A stretch of DNA of 64,000 nucleotides from Molanna angustata. Its lineage: Eukaryota > Arthropoda > Insecta > Trichoptera > Molannidae. The DNA is taken from NCBI GenBank assembly GCA_963576475.1, contig OY754982.1:646909-710908 (forward strand). Reading direction: 5' to 3'. Position 1 is the first letter of the stretch; every line of letters starts with the position of its first letter. Below the pieces are notes generated by a model. The model worked only from the letters and a program-made list of their open reading frames with translations. It was not told the origin of the DNA and did not search any database. The translations under genes and the position numbers were made by a program. Positions 22,790 through 33,064 of this stretch are shown here, piece after piece.

Positions 22790-22985
22790 AATAATAATGT
22801 ACACTTCCTTACACCCTGCGCAAGTTGCGAGTTTATTGCCGTATGGCAATTTCTTCCACCTAACCAGTGTTTCCAGCCCAGAGAAGCAAAATTTTAATGA
22901 AATAAATTTCTCCTTTGCTGGAAATCGAAAACAGGACGCCCGCTCAGAAATCGAACGGCTTACCAACTGTGCCACGGCGGTGTAA
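22790..22985 (-). mobile_element. SINE2 copy with tRNA-like head
   Basis: Read on the minus strand it begins ACCGCCGTGGCACAGTTGGT, including a near-perfect Pol III A box TGGCACAGTTGG. It continues through a B-box-like GTTTTCGATTTCC, then a body with GGAGAAATTTATTTC, AAACACTGGTTAGG, GAAATTGCCATACGG and AACTCGCAACTTGCG. It ends near a (TTA)n-like ATTATTATTAT run. SINE2 also occurs at 6358 and 49140. Confidence 0.75.
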
Positions 22986-23726
22986 TATGTATATATAGAA
23001 TTTTTTCTGAGTTCATCCATATATTATATAAGTATATGTTGCAAAGTCTATGATTGTAGACCACTTCGTAATTTTTTTAATACGGATGATAGAAATTAAT
23101 TATTGTAAACATCTCGACGGTTCGATAAAATTTAAAATAATCAAGTTCTTTAAATGTAGGTACATATAAATATTATACAGATTTCCAAGATTTAAAACTT
23201 ATTAACATAATTCTGGAAGAAATCAATCGATTAAATTGTGACACCATGAACATATAATAGGTATAGCTTAATACTTTCTTTAAATATAATTTAAATTATT
23301 AAAAAGTAAAGTTCTTGTTTTACTAAGAATCTTATAGTAAATATACATTGAAATATACAAAATAATTATTTACTAATGCATACCTACATTTTATTTTATT
23401 CACGATAAAAAAAAATATATATAAATCCCTGAAAACAAAATATTTTTGGTTTTATTTTTTTCGTCTGTTAACATTTACACATGGTACATCCGGTTCAAAG
23501 TTACCGCCTACCAACCAATCAGAAATCGGGAAAAGCTAGGTGTAGACGCTAGTGTTTAGTTTGGCAGTGACCAGCATCATAACATGTCGAACGTTCGTCA
23601 GCTCACCATCGCGTGACAAAATTGTAGAATACTAAAACTAAATTAGTTTACCATACGTTGCGAGCGTTCATTATTTATTTATTTATTCAATAAAAACTAA
23701 GTTACATACAAAATACAATTAACATA
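22986..23726. other. Unassigned AT-rich DNA
   Basis: No gene recognised. A TATTTATTTATTTATTCAAT run at 23670-23690 looks like the inverted tail of a minus-strand LINE. The next MITE inserted just beyond it. Confidence 0.4.
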
Positions 23727-24312
23727 GGCCCGATATTACAGTCGGCCCTCAACTCATTGAGTTTGCCAAACTCAAGATTAATGTTAAGGGGAGATTGAAT
23801 CCATTTCCGTATTACAGTGCAATATGACATGTCAGTTACTAAATCTTCAATTATAGACATATTTCACTTTTTCTGTGGTTATTATCTGTCAAATTTAAAT
23901 AGCCTCAAATAATACGAAATACAAAACGGGACGCTACGACTTTAAATACCATTGTTTTATTATCCAACATGGTAAATTTAATTTTTTTCACCAAAATAAT
24001 GCTTTTAAATGCCCGTGTTCGTTTCAATACGGCTGTCAGTTTGTTTTGTTGTGTGGCGCCACCTTCGATACAACACTGAAACTACACACGTTGCCTAACG
24101 CCTCTAGTGATAGAAACTGAAACTACACGAGTTGCCTAGCAAATGACAGTTGACTCACAGTTAAGTACTTAATCTGCCAGAAACGTTGAGTTAAATATTT
24201 GTCGTTTTAGTGACGTATTTGAGGGAAGATTAGGTCTAAACGGACACTGTAATACGCTATATTTTTGTAAAACTTGAGTTTAGCTCTTAAACTGACACTG
24301 TAACACCGGCCC
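23727..24312. mobile_element. 586-bp MITE with GGCCC termini
   Basis: The left end GGCCCGATATTACAGT and the reverse complement of the right end GGGCCGGTGTTACAGT form imperfect terminal inverted repeats. The inner CTCAACTCATTGAGTTT and AACTTGAGTTTAGCTC blocks extend the similarity. Both sides are flanked by ATA, a possible 3-bp target duplication. No transposase frame. A partial relative is at 5389-5545. TSD length hints at PIF/Harbinger, but this is inference. Confidence 0.7.
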
Positions 24313-24504
24313 ATAGTGTCCCCCGATAGGTAGGCGAGTATCTAGGTAAATTGAAACTATTTGCTTTGATGAATACTTGTTCCATTTATATTTAATTTGT
24401 TTTAGTTTTAAGTATCTAATTAAAATATTAATATATCGATAACACCAAAATAAACATAGTCCAGACCGACAATTAATGCGTATATTGTATTGAAGACTAT
24501 CAGA

Positions 24505-25365
24505 AGAATTGACGCGACCATACTATGACGTCGTGCGCTCTGATTGTTTTTTCTCATAAAATGGCGGACTAACACATTTTGTATTTTTATATTTATAATA
24601 TTATTATTATTCACTCCTATAATTAAAAAAAAAAAACATTTTTTAAATCTTTATAACCTATTTTATTTTTTAAAATCATAATTTCAATGATTTTTTTCTT
24701 ACAGTCATCACACCTATTACATATTTTAATATATTAATCATAATATGTATATGAATCATAACAGTTATCCCATATGTATATTAGATTCATCATAATACAT
24801 TGTGTATTTCCATTTCAACCTCATGTAACACTGTACAACTCCCACAAACAATATAATTACATCATTTTATTTTATAATCAAGCAATGAAAGCCACCAAGT
24901 TATTTATTTCTGAAACGTTAAATATTCTCCACCACGTTACAATACTCGGTGCGTGTTATAACAGATGCGTCAACGATTCAATAGAGCGGATAGCGATATT
25001 ATTTGGTTTATTGTCCCAAATAAACCAAATAAATCAATAAATAAAAATAGCATGTTAAAAATAAGCAGCATATTCCATATAGCTTGTTATGAAAAAAATA
25101 GCCATTTCGAACAACACAACAGTTGACAGTAACAAACACAATTGACAGTGACAATATGGTGACGTCATGCGCTCTGATTGGTGTTTCACATAAAATGGCG
25201 GACAAACATATTTTGTATTTTTATTTTAATAATATTAATATTATTCGCTCTTTTAAAATGAAAATAAATATATTTTTTCAAATCTTTATAACATATTTTA
25301 TCTAATAAAATCATAATTTCAATGATTTTTTCTTACTGTCATCACGCCTATTACGGTTTAGTAAT
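24505..25365. repeat. Pair of direct repeats around 24.5 and 25.1 kb
   Basis: Segments 24505-24725 and 25140-25365 share ACGTC-TGCGCTCTGATTG, CATAAAATGGCGGAC, TTTTGTATTTTTAT, AAATCTTTATAAC-TATTTTA and AATTTCAATGATTTTTT-CTTAC. They lie ~630 bp apart in direct orientation. Between them is unrecognised AT-rich sequence. They are either two insertions of one small element or a local duplication. Confidence 0.7.
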
Positions 25366-25495
25366 TTTCAAACTTGTTTTCTGTTTTTCAATTTCTCACC
25401 TTGTGTCATAAAATGAGTGTATTTTTATGATGGTGTTGTGTTAATGTAAGTGTGGACAAGTGCAACACCAATACCGGTTTGGTCTTGGTCTTGCG

Positions 25496-25815
25496 TTCAC
25501 AGGTGTGATCTTGGTCTTGCGTTAACCGGTGCAGTATATGTTTATCATAAGTTTTGGTCTTGCGTTCACAGGTGTAATCTTGGTTTTGCATACGCGATCA
25601 AGTCTTGGTCTTACGTTCACAGGTGTAATTTTGGTTTTACATACGCGATCAAGTCTTGGTCTTGCGTTCACAGGTGTCATCTTGGTTTTGCATACGCGAT
25701 CAAGTCTTGGTCTTACGTTCACAGGTGTAATCTTGGTTTTACATACGCGATCAAGTCTTGGTCTTGCGTTCACAGGTGTCATCTTGATTTTGCATACTCG
25801 ATCAAGTCTTGGTCT
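25496..25815. repeat. 51-bp tandem repeat
   Basis: About six units of 51 bp (core GTCTTGGTCTTGCGTTCACA, then GGTGT-ATCTTGGTTTTGCAT, then ACGCGATCA). Because 51 is divisible by three, both strands show long open frames of 17-residue repeats. These are by-products and not genes. The unit derives from the element's own CAAGACCAAGAC terminus. Confidence 0.9.
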
Positions 25816-25839
25816 TGCAATTTTTAGATAATAAAACTT

Positions 25840-26037
25840 ATTTATTCTTCGTATATCAGTTGGTAAGGTATCTGACTGCTGATCCAAAGATCCCAGATTC
25901 GATTCCCTGTGGATATAATCAGTCTGGATTTTTGAGAGATTCATATCGTAAGTCTCCAAAATGTGTCAAATTGTTATCAGATGCGTGATTAATTCACAGT
26001 TGCTCGATAAAATAAAACAAAAATAAATAATAAAAAA
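25840..26037 (+). mobile_element. SINE1 with tRNA-like head and A-rich tail
   Basis: A tRNA-like 5' part has A box TATCAGTTGGTAAGG (25854-25867) and B box AGATTCGATTCC (25895-25906). The SINE1 body follows (CAGTCTGGAT, ATCGTAAGTCTCCAAAATG, ATGCGTGATTAATTCAC), then an AATAAAACAAAAATAAATAA-type tail to 26037. The homologous element at 55148 has no SINE at this point, so this is an insertion into the hAT-like element. It is the only copy here where head, body and tail are all visible. Confidence 0.75.
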
Positions 26038-26282
26038 AAACACCAATTTATCCGGGTTAGGTCCGGAGTATGTAGTTAATTACTCATTATTTAATTAAAA
26101 ATAAAAAATGGGCGCGTCCGGTCATGATTATAGCTATGATATGGGTAATGACCGTTTTGATTTCAGCGTTTGACCGAACTTACTCCCCTGGTTTGTAAAA
26201 TTTTGCAAAAATGTAGGTCTTGCACCCCTGGTCTTGGTCTTGCATATTTCACAAGACCACGACTACAAGACTGCACATCACT

Positions 26283-27049
26283 AGTAAATTTTAACTCTAA
26301 CCATTGTTTTATGGTAGTTGGTTTGTTTTAACTGTTCATTTTCTTAGTCTTTTACCATGGTACTTTTATACAGCATTTGTATATTACGTGAATCGCCTTC
26401 AATATTGTATTAAATATTCATGATTGTCTGTCCTTTTTTTGAAATGTGCGTTCAATGTTTTGGAAAATTGACTGCACTTTCAGCATTAAGTAAGACATTT
26501 CAATTTGATTAGAGTTTATGCTGTGGTAGGATCTTTTTACTACCTGCTCATGTACATACATACATACAATGAGGGTTTGTTGAATGTAGAAAGGAAGGAA
26601 GGAAGGTATATGTGGTTTGAAGTAGTACAGTTCACGTTACATTTACTTTTTCCAATAAATTAAAGGAAACTAATAGACGTTATTTATTGTGGGTGCGTTA
26701 ATAGTCCTAGTGCTCCACTTTCTGTCACTTCTTAAATTGCATCCTGTGGAGGTTTCTTTTTTATAAAAAATGTCTGAACCAAATAATGTAGTGACCCGGA
26801 AGCACGCGAGCGAAGTTAAAATGTACGACTACACATTAAAACATTTGTAAACAACCTTTTAAAGTCAGTGCGATATAATATTGTTGAATATAGAACTATT
26901 GGAATTTTGCACCTACCTGGTGGCGAATCTCCTCCTTCTCATCGGCTGGTCTCCAGGAACAGCACCCACTCTAACCTCTAAATCAAAACACAATGTTGGA
27001 ATAACACACCACTTTTTTCATTATAATAATTCTACATAGGGGACACTAG
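26283..27049. other. Unassigned DNA, one exon-like patch
   Basis: Mostly unrecognised, with a short (GGAA)n at 26592. On the minus strand 26981-26921 is bounded by a TTTTGATTTAG acceptor-like and CAG|GTAGGT donor-like site, with one open frame (VRVGAVPGDQPMRRRRFATR). Too short to support as a gene. Confidence 0.3.
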
Positions 27050-28112
27050 TCCAACTGTCGATTCGTTCGAGAGAATGAAATTCTCTTGAAGGAAGAGGCA
27101 GTTTAAATCCAAGACGCGTGTATGAAGGAACATTTTGTATGGCGAAGTGGACTTTTTGCATGCTAAAAACACCAACTTAGAGGCTTCGCAGCATATATAT
27201 TTTCCCATACATGGATTTACTCAGAATTCGGAGTAGAACATTTTATGTGAGTTTTGTGTGTCTGTGTGTCTGTCCGTCCGTCCCTTATAACTTTTGATCC
27301 GCTCAATTTACAGAGCCCAAAATTTCAGAATATATAAATAGTTATAGGCCTACAAAACTTTTATACTCAGAATTTTGAATTTTTGTTTCAGGCAGGGGTT
27401 ATCAACTTTTGAATTTTTACTTTTTTTTCATATACCTATCTCAGAAACCATAAAAGCTAGAACGCTAAAAATTGGTTAAAACAAGTGTTTTTATTTTAAT
27501 TTATTAAAAATATAAATTAAACTAAAAATCGGTATGAACATAGACAAATACAAAATGTCAAATTTTTTTTTCAAAAAAATTCCAGAGATTCTCAAATATT
27601 TTTTAGTAAGAAAAATATTTTTTTTTATAATAAATTTATGTGTTTAACTGCTATATTTTTTAAAAATAAAAATATTAAAAATATCGAAAAATGCCGAAAC
27701 ACTCTAACTAGATAATTTAATTTTCTATAAAAATTATTAACATTGTAGAAGTACCTACATCTCATTTTTTTAACAATTTTTATAAAAATTGAATTTAGTG
27801 ACGTCATCACTTCATACAATTTGTATGGCAGTCGCCTACACACAATATCTAAGACGACTAATATCTTTGATACTAATCTCCAAACAAACATACATACCAT
27901 CATGCTGTTATCGTATTCTGGGTAGGATCAAAGGACTTACCTTCATACTGTCCTATCTTAACATACATACCTACATGTGTTGTATAGAAAACAAAATATC
28001 TTAAAATATTCAATAATTTGGATTTATGGGTTTATAGTTTGGTACTTATTCTTCAACTATATATTGTATTATCGCTATCGACAGTTGGTTCTCATGTGTT
28101 ACGTGCTACTAG
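27050..28112 (+). repeat. RepA dispersed repeat, full copy
   Basis: Collinear with 11085-12138 from the GTCGATTCGTTC start through GAATTCGGAGTAGAACATTT, CTTATAACTTTTGATCCGCTC and AATTTTTATAAAAATTG to GTGTTACGTGCTACTAGT. It has an extra ~55-bp AT-rich insertion near 27480-27535 relative to the other copy. Confidence 0.8.
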
Positions 28113-28117
28113 TTATT

Positions 28118-28290
28118 AGTAATTTGGTCCTCTCTACTATTCCGAAGAAGCGCTATACGTTGCGTTGGGGAGGATTTGCTATCTACAAAATAATATGTTT
28201 ATTCGTATCTTAAAAAGAACCGAGTTGCAAGAAGGCGGATACACAGAATTAGGAACATCCACATTCCACAATTGAACTGTTAATAAAGTT
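28118..28290 (-). pseudogene. LINE family K 3' end, copy 3
   Basis: Landmarks CCGAAGAAGCGC, ACGTTGCGTTGGGGAGGATT, TTGCAAGAAGGCGG and CACAGAATT-GG parallel 52920-53045. It directly abuts the end of RepA. 5'-truncated and non-coding. The interval to 28834 has no other recognised feature. Confidence 0.65.
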
Positions 28291-28834
28291 TTCTAATGTT
28301 TCATTTTTAGATTCTCTATAATATATCCGGTGGTTGCCGATCTCAGTGCAATATAGAGTAGATAGTTACCCTTTACGCGGTTCTCTGTCAGAAAATTTAT
28401 TTCTCTTTTTACTCCCTTGTCAAATGCGGTTCTTATTCGTTACATAACTTTCTTACAGCGATACCTTCACCCTCCTGGCTATACACAAAGACCACAATGT
28501 TCTTCTAAAAAAATGTAGATTAAAAAATCACGCAAGATTATATGAAACGTACCTATTTTAAAAGATAGCTTTTCGTGGCCGACATTTACTCTCATTTTTC
28601 ATTAACTTGCTTTTCCTTTTTCAGCTGTCTTCTCGCTTCTTCAAATTCTAACAATTTATGTATTACGTCTAAAGTACATCTCAACCATGACAAAGTTTCA
28701 TCCATGAAACCAAATCGCTATTGTGGTGAATTAATAAAGATTATCTTTGGTCAAAATACAATTCTCACGATGTACGACGTAATAAGGAACCAGGATATAA
28801 AACGTGAGTTTAACTTGAAGAAGGATATTGTTGG

Positions 28835-29055
28835 ATATTGAATTTAATTGGACTCTACACAAACATCTAGACCAACTAGACAGATCGAACAGACTAAAAA
28901 CATAATACCTAGACTTAAGTCAACATTCGTACATAGAAATTTCCTATTTTTTGGAGTCGAATTATACAATAAACTACCTACATATAACACTTAGACAAAA
29001 CAGTGTCTTGAAAAAATTTAAATGAGACATCAAAATTTGGATAAAACAAAAGAGC
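28835..29055 (+). pseudogene. LINE C-terminal fragment
   Basis: Plus-strand reading gives NIIPRLKSTFVHRNFLFFG, then VELYNKLPT, followed after a stop by a K/F-rich tail. This is the IP....T....F..G..LYN.LP..+ layout at the end of CR1/Rex-type ORF2. The TTTATTTATT run at 29200-29215 and the sequence after the next MITE belong to another LINE-tail-like repeat, also seen at 56852-56958. Confidence 0.6.
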
Positions 29056-29227
29056 TGAGATTACATAAAAAAATAAATTAACCACATTACTACCAATCAA
29101 AAAAGCAAACTAAGAAGACATAATATGGAACATGTTTTTACCTAGTGAGGCAGTTTATAACAAAAGTATAATATCTGGTATATAAAAGGAAAATATTTTT
29201 TTATTTATTTATTCAAAATCCATAATT

Positions 29228-29401
29228 GTGCCTTTTCACGCGTCCCGGTAAGCGCCGGGACTGCGCCGGGTAAGAGCCTGGAGATTGTATGGGCATGCAT
29301 GCCGGTGCGCATGAAAGCTACCATACATATACACTTCGCTGCCACTTACCCGGCGCTTACCCGACGCCGGCCCGGCGTTACCGGGACGTGTGAAATGGCA
29401 C
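29228..29401. mobile_element. 174-bp GC-rich foldback MITE
   Basis: The termini are GTGCCTTTTCACGCGTCC on the left and, reverse-complemented, GTGCCATTTCACACGTCC on the right. Inner CCGGCGC/GCGCCGG blocks extend the inverted repeat. It interrupts a LINE-tail-like repeat whose empty version is at 56880-56915 (AAATCTACAATAACCATACA). It is far more GC-rich than its surroundings. Confidence 0.8.
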
Positions 29402-29616
29402 TAACAATACAAAAAAATTACAACAATACAATAGTGAAACATACTACAACAAAAAATATGAAAAATAGACAATTTAGTATATTATGTTGGCACTGACAAA
29501 AAGAATACAATCTATCAGTACCAACATCCAGTGGATAAGAACTATTCAACTAAGCAGTGCTTGTGTCGGAATAGCTGACAATAATGTTATTTAAATAGAA
29601 TATAATATAATTTTTT

Positions 29617-30145
29617 ACTCCTCACTAACACAAGGTGATATAGTGGGGAGTTATGATTTCGCAATTTTTAAGGGTATTTTTTTTTTGCAGATTATCAACT
29701 AGTATCATGCTGAGATTGTATTCTGAAAGTTTCATCACAATGTATCTGTGTGTGTGTGCTATGTGCAGTGTGCTATGTGCTATGTACGGCGTGTTCATTT
29801 TACTTTATCGATTATAGACTAAAGTACTCATTCGATTCTATTAAAATTTTGCAAATTTGTATATCTTATGCTCACTTAGATCCCATTAGATTTTGAACGA
29901 TATATGAATAGTGCTTCTCAATTTTTTTAACTGTCAAATATTTCAAAGTGACCCCAAGCTCGGGAAACTTAAAATTTGAAATTTTTATTTTCAAATAGGT
30001 AAAAAGGCTCATCACTTTCATAAAATGGCATTAAAGAAATATCAACTTTTCATAATAAAATAAAAAAATAAATAAACAAACTCATTTTATAAAATCGCTG
30101 AAAATTTTCCATACAAAATTTGAGTATGGAACATCTTTGACTAGG
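29617..30145 (+). repeat. RepB dispersed element, copy 2
   Basis: Starts ACTCCTCACTAAC and follows RepB order (GGGGAGTTATGATTTCGCAA, GATTATCAACTAGTATCATG, (TG)n, TACTTTATCGATTATAGACT). The far end with the GTTGGCC block is missing, so it is truncated on the right. Confidence 0.8.
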
Positions 30146-30389
30146 TATATACCAAAGACCTTATAATAATATATACTGACTAAAGGTAATATATTAACAT
30201 TATTATTGTGAAATTTTCTCTGTTTATGTTAAATTATTATTTAATTTTACTCTTTTACATCATTTTTCATAATATCTTATATGAATATTAGGAAAATGTT
30301 TATTTTATCAGTTTTTTTTAGAAACCGGACGTCATGAGAGTTTATTTTCTAGGAATATACTAGTTACAAATAAATATTTTGTGTTTTTT

Positions 30390-30725
30390 TACATACATAC
30401 TATCATGCCTTGTTCATATTGAGGTAGGCAGAGAGAACCGAGCGCCATACTTTCCTATCCTGATATACTTTTCTCGCTTCACTTAATCCAAACATTGCCT
30501 CATGCACACTCTCCTACTATCTACACTTCAGATTCCATTCATGGGATTTAAATGAGTCTTTCTCGACCGAACTCTATCTCTTATTCCGCATCTTTTAGCC
30601 ATGTATAATTTTTTTGTCAACCGTTCTTCATCTGTTCTTTCTATGTGGCCGAACCACTTCAGGACATATATTATATTTTTATCTTGCATGTGGCGTCCTT
30701 TTCCAACATACATTCTGTTCTTGTG
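30390..30725 (-). pseudogene. LINE C-terminus and tail
   Basis: The minus strand reads YVLKWFGHIERTDEERLTKK, then RSRKTHLNPMNGI and RRVCMRQCLD. It then gives a degenerate D-K-W-like tail and a 3' block GGTAGGCAGAGAGAACCGAG shared with 31640-31680. The WFGH-ER--EERLTK motif is typical of this LINE group's C-terminus. Three stops. Confidence 0.7.
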
Positions 30726-31629
30726 CTTACTTTTTTTTATTTAATCACACATCGTCTTATTACACATTTGTCTGAGAGACCTCATTTCAACGGCAGTTAT
30801 TCTACTTGGGAAACTTGATGTTTTACTATGTTGTTTTAAAAAATATATAAAAAGGACATTATTTACATTGAATTACATTCATGTATTCTCAATGTAACAC
30901 AAAGAAATTTTGTTTATAAAAAAATAACATAACAAATAATATTCATCAATTACTAATTTCCCATTTAAAGTTTGAATTTAGAACAACTTGTATAGACTTA
31001 TATTGATTTTTGAAATCATAATATTGTGTATGTTCATCATGAGTAACAAACAACTATATTTTTCCAGACCAGCCATAACATATCATGCATAGAAAACTTT
31101 CATATTACTATATATAATTTATATTTCACAAAGTATGCTTTTGAAAAATTTCTTTTAGAATTTTTGGTTAATTGTCTTAAAATTATGCACAAAAGCTAAA
31201 GAAATATTTCATGGTATTAGTTAAAGCAGCACTTCAGAGATCAAGTGAATTTTTTTTCCTATATTATGTTTAGTATTGTATATTAAAAGTGTTCTTTGAT
31301 TGACCAGACTCTATTGAGCAGTCTCTCTCGCACCCACACATTTACAGATCTATGTCACTGTGCACTGCGAGCTCAGGAGATTAGTCTGTGTATAATAAAT
31401 CATTAAATTTGAGTGACTTTAAATATATATATATTTGTAAAATACAAATAGAATAATGTTTATAAAGAAATGCTTTCATTCATAAGCAAAATTTGAATGA
31501 AAAACAGCTTTTGTTATACTGAATGAGGGCAATATAGAAATATTATTTTCAATATTTGTCTTCTTTGTAGTAAATCATTTGTCTAATTTATTATATTTAT
31601 AAAATTTCTCATACCTAATGTATGTGATT
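30726..31629. other. Unassigned AT-rich DNA
   Basis: No coding, RNA or repeat signal was recognised in these ~900 bases. Confidence 0.5.
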
Positions 31630-32700
31630 CTTATACATACCATAATGCCATGATCCTCACATGGTAGACAGAGAAAACTGAATGCCACATATCTTGACAC
31701 ACAATCATCGCCTCGTCAACATTCATACATCTTCTTATACATGTTTATCTGTTCTTCACGCTTCTAACCTTTTCGTCTTTCAAAATACCATTCACATGGT
31801 CATGCCATCCCTTTCTTGGGCGGCACTGATTTCTCATTTCATTCCTATGCGCATTGTATATTTTCTTCGTCAGGCATTCCTCATTCATTCTCCCCATGTG
31901 GCCAATTAATGAATGAAATGAATTCATCATTTTCATTCTATTAATGACATCTATCTTCATCTTAAATTCTATTACAGATTCATCTTAGTGATCTCATTTA
32001 AACTGCATTTATTCTGCTTTCATGTGACTTCTGCCATGTCCAGGTTTCACTTGCATACATCAAGGTTGGCACTAAGATAGCGTTATCAATGGCAACTTTA
32101 GCATCCTTTGATATGTTGCGGTCATTCATAACTGGTCTAAGTGCTCCATTCCCTCTGTTTCCTGCCATAACTCTTGTTTCGATCTCCTTATCAATCCGTC
32201 CATTCCGGTGTTCCGTTGCTTCCCAAATAGACATATTCGTCTACTTGCTTGAGCCATTTGTTCTCTAATTTTATTTGGTACGCTGTTCTGCTTTCACTCT
32301 TTTGAAACACCATTTGAACTTCGATTTGCTGGCATCCATTCTCAGTACGTTCTTTTTACATCCTTCAAATACTATACTTACGGAATTGTCAACGTTTTGA
32401 CATTTCTCATATACCTACTAAAATTCAGACGGATAAATTTAGACGAATCGGAATGGGACATATTATGAATATTTCGATTTGTGTGATAGATTTTGTATTT
32501 TAATGAATTATTGTGTTGTTTTTCTTTTTAATTGTTGTTTAATACGAGTTTTATGTTTTATTTTTAACATATTTTTAGAGGCCGTGTATGTGAATATAAA
32601 TAAATAAATAATAAATTTCTGACCCTTGCTATCCTCCATAAAAGTTCTGATGCAACATTCAACATATAGATTGAAGAGCCATGGAGATAGCAAACCCCCT
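31630..32700 (-). pseudogene. LINE ORF2 fragment, RT to C-terminus, interrupted
   Basis: Minus-strand pieces in order are LSPWLFNLYVECCIRTFMED (RT motif around SP-LFNLYV, 32640-32690), a foreign insert at 32390-32630, then KQVDEYVYLG. Next come GRIDKEIETRVMAGNRGNGA, AILVPTLMYASETWTWQKS, IGHMGRMNEECLTKK and CRPRKGWHDHVNGILKDEKV. This is the RT-thumb to C-terminal path of one LINE copy, with stops and frame changes, and the FADD box lost in the interrupted part. It is the most complete member of the group that includes 30390-30725. Confidence 0.75.
32390..32465 (+). mobile_element. Half MITE within a LINE
   Basis: TTTCTCATATACCTACTAAA, ATTCAGACGGATAAATTTA, then ACGAATCGGAATGGGACATA match one unit of the MITE dimer at 20431-20812. 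It separates RT pieces of the surrounding minus-strand LINE, and adjoining AT-rich DNA (32466-32630) is part of the same insert. Confidence 0.6.
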
Positions 32701-33064
32701 TATTTATAGAGAACTATGTTGTTACTGTGTCGGTGACACAAACACGTGATATTCAGTAGTGGCCAAAAGAATGGAAACTTTTTATTTTGACTACATTTTT
32801 CAACTGACTAGGTGATTCATTTTACTTTTTCATTGAAATTTTATTGCATTCTTATTGTTTTTAATGACAATATGTTCTTTTGTTTATTTCCCAAGAAACA
32901 ATAAATATTTTCTTAATTATTTTAACTATTTTTTTACAAAATTAGTTAATCCTTTCTAATTTGTCTCATAATGAGTTGTAAGGAACATATTGATACCTTA
33001 CTAATTGATTTTATGAATCATCATTATTTCTTTGAAATTCATAGTATAATTAGTTGCATGTAAC
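32701..33064. other. Unassigned AT-rich DNA
   Basis: No recognisable feature other than AT-rich sequence leading to the hAT terminus. Confidence 0.5.

Larger units (their letters stand above)
25449..26282. mobile_element. Non-autonomous hAT-like element, copy 1
   Basis: The ends are rich in GCAAGACCAAGACC-type sequence on both strands. The left is AGTGTGGACAAGTGCAAC and the right ends GACTGCACATCACTAG, whose reverse complement starts AGTGATGTGCAGTC. A homologous element at 55148-55581 shares the TIR style and the inner block ACACCAATTTAT ... GTATGTAGT-AAT ... TTTAATTAAAAATAAA. This copy has gained a 51-bp tandem array and a SINE1. Superfamily assignment is inferred from the short AGTGATG TIR. 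Confidence 0.6.

Noticed and set aside
25853..25910. Possible tRNA gene with A and B boxes
   Set aside because: Boxes are present but no full cloverleaf can be drawn, and the SINE1 body and A-rich tail follow directly; it is a SINE head.
25450..25959. Open frames of 100-145 codons with 17-residue repeats on both strands
   Set aside because: Produced by a 51-bp tandem repeat (multiple of three) inside a non-autonomous transposon; no start context or domain.
26921..26981. 61-bp exon-like segment with AG and GT ends on the minus strand
   Set aside because: Too short, no neighbouring exon or known protein; such ends occur often by chance.
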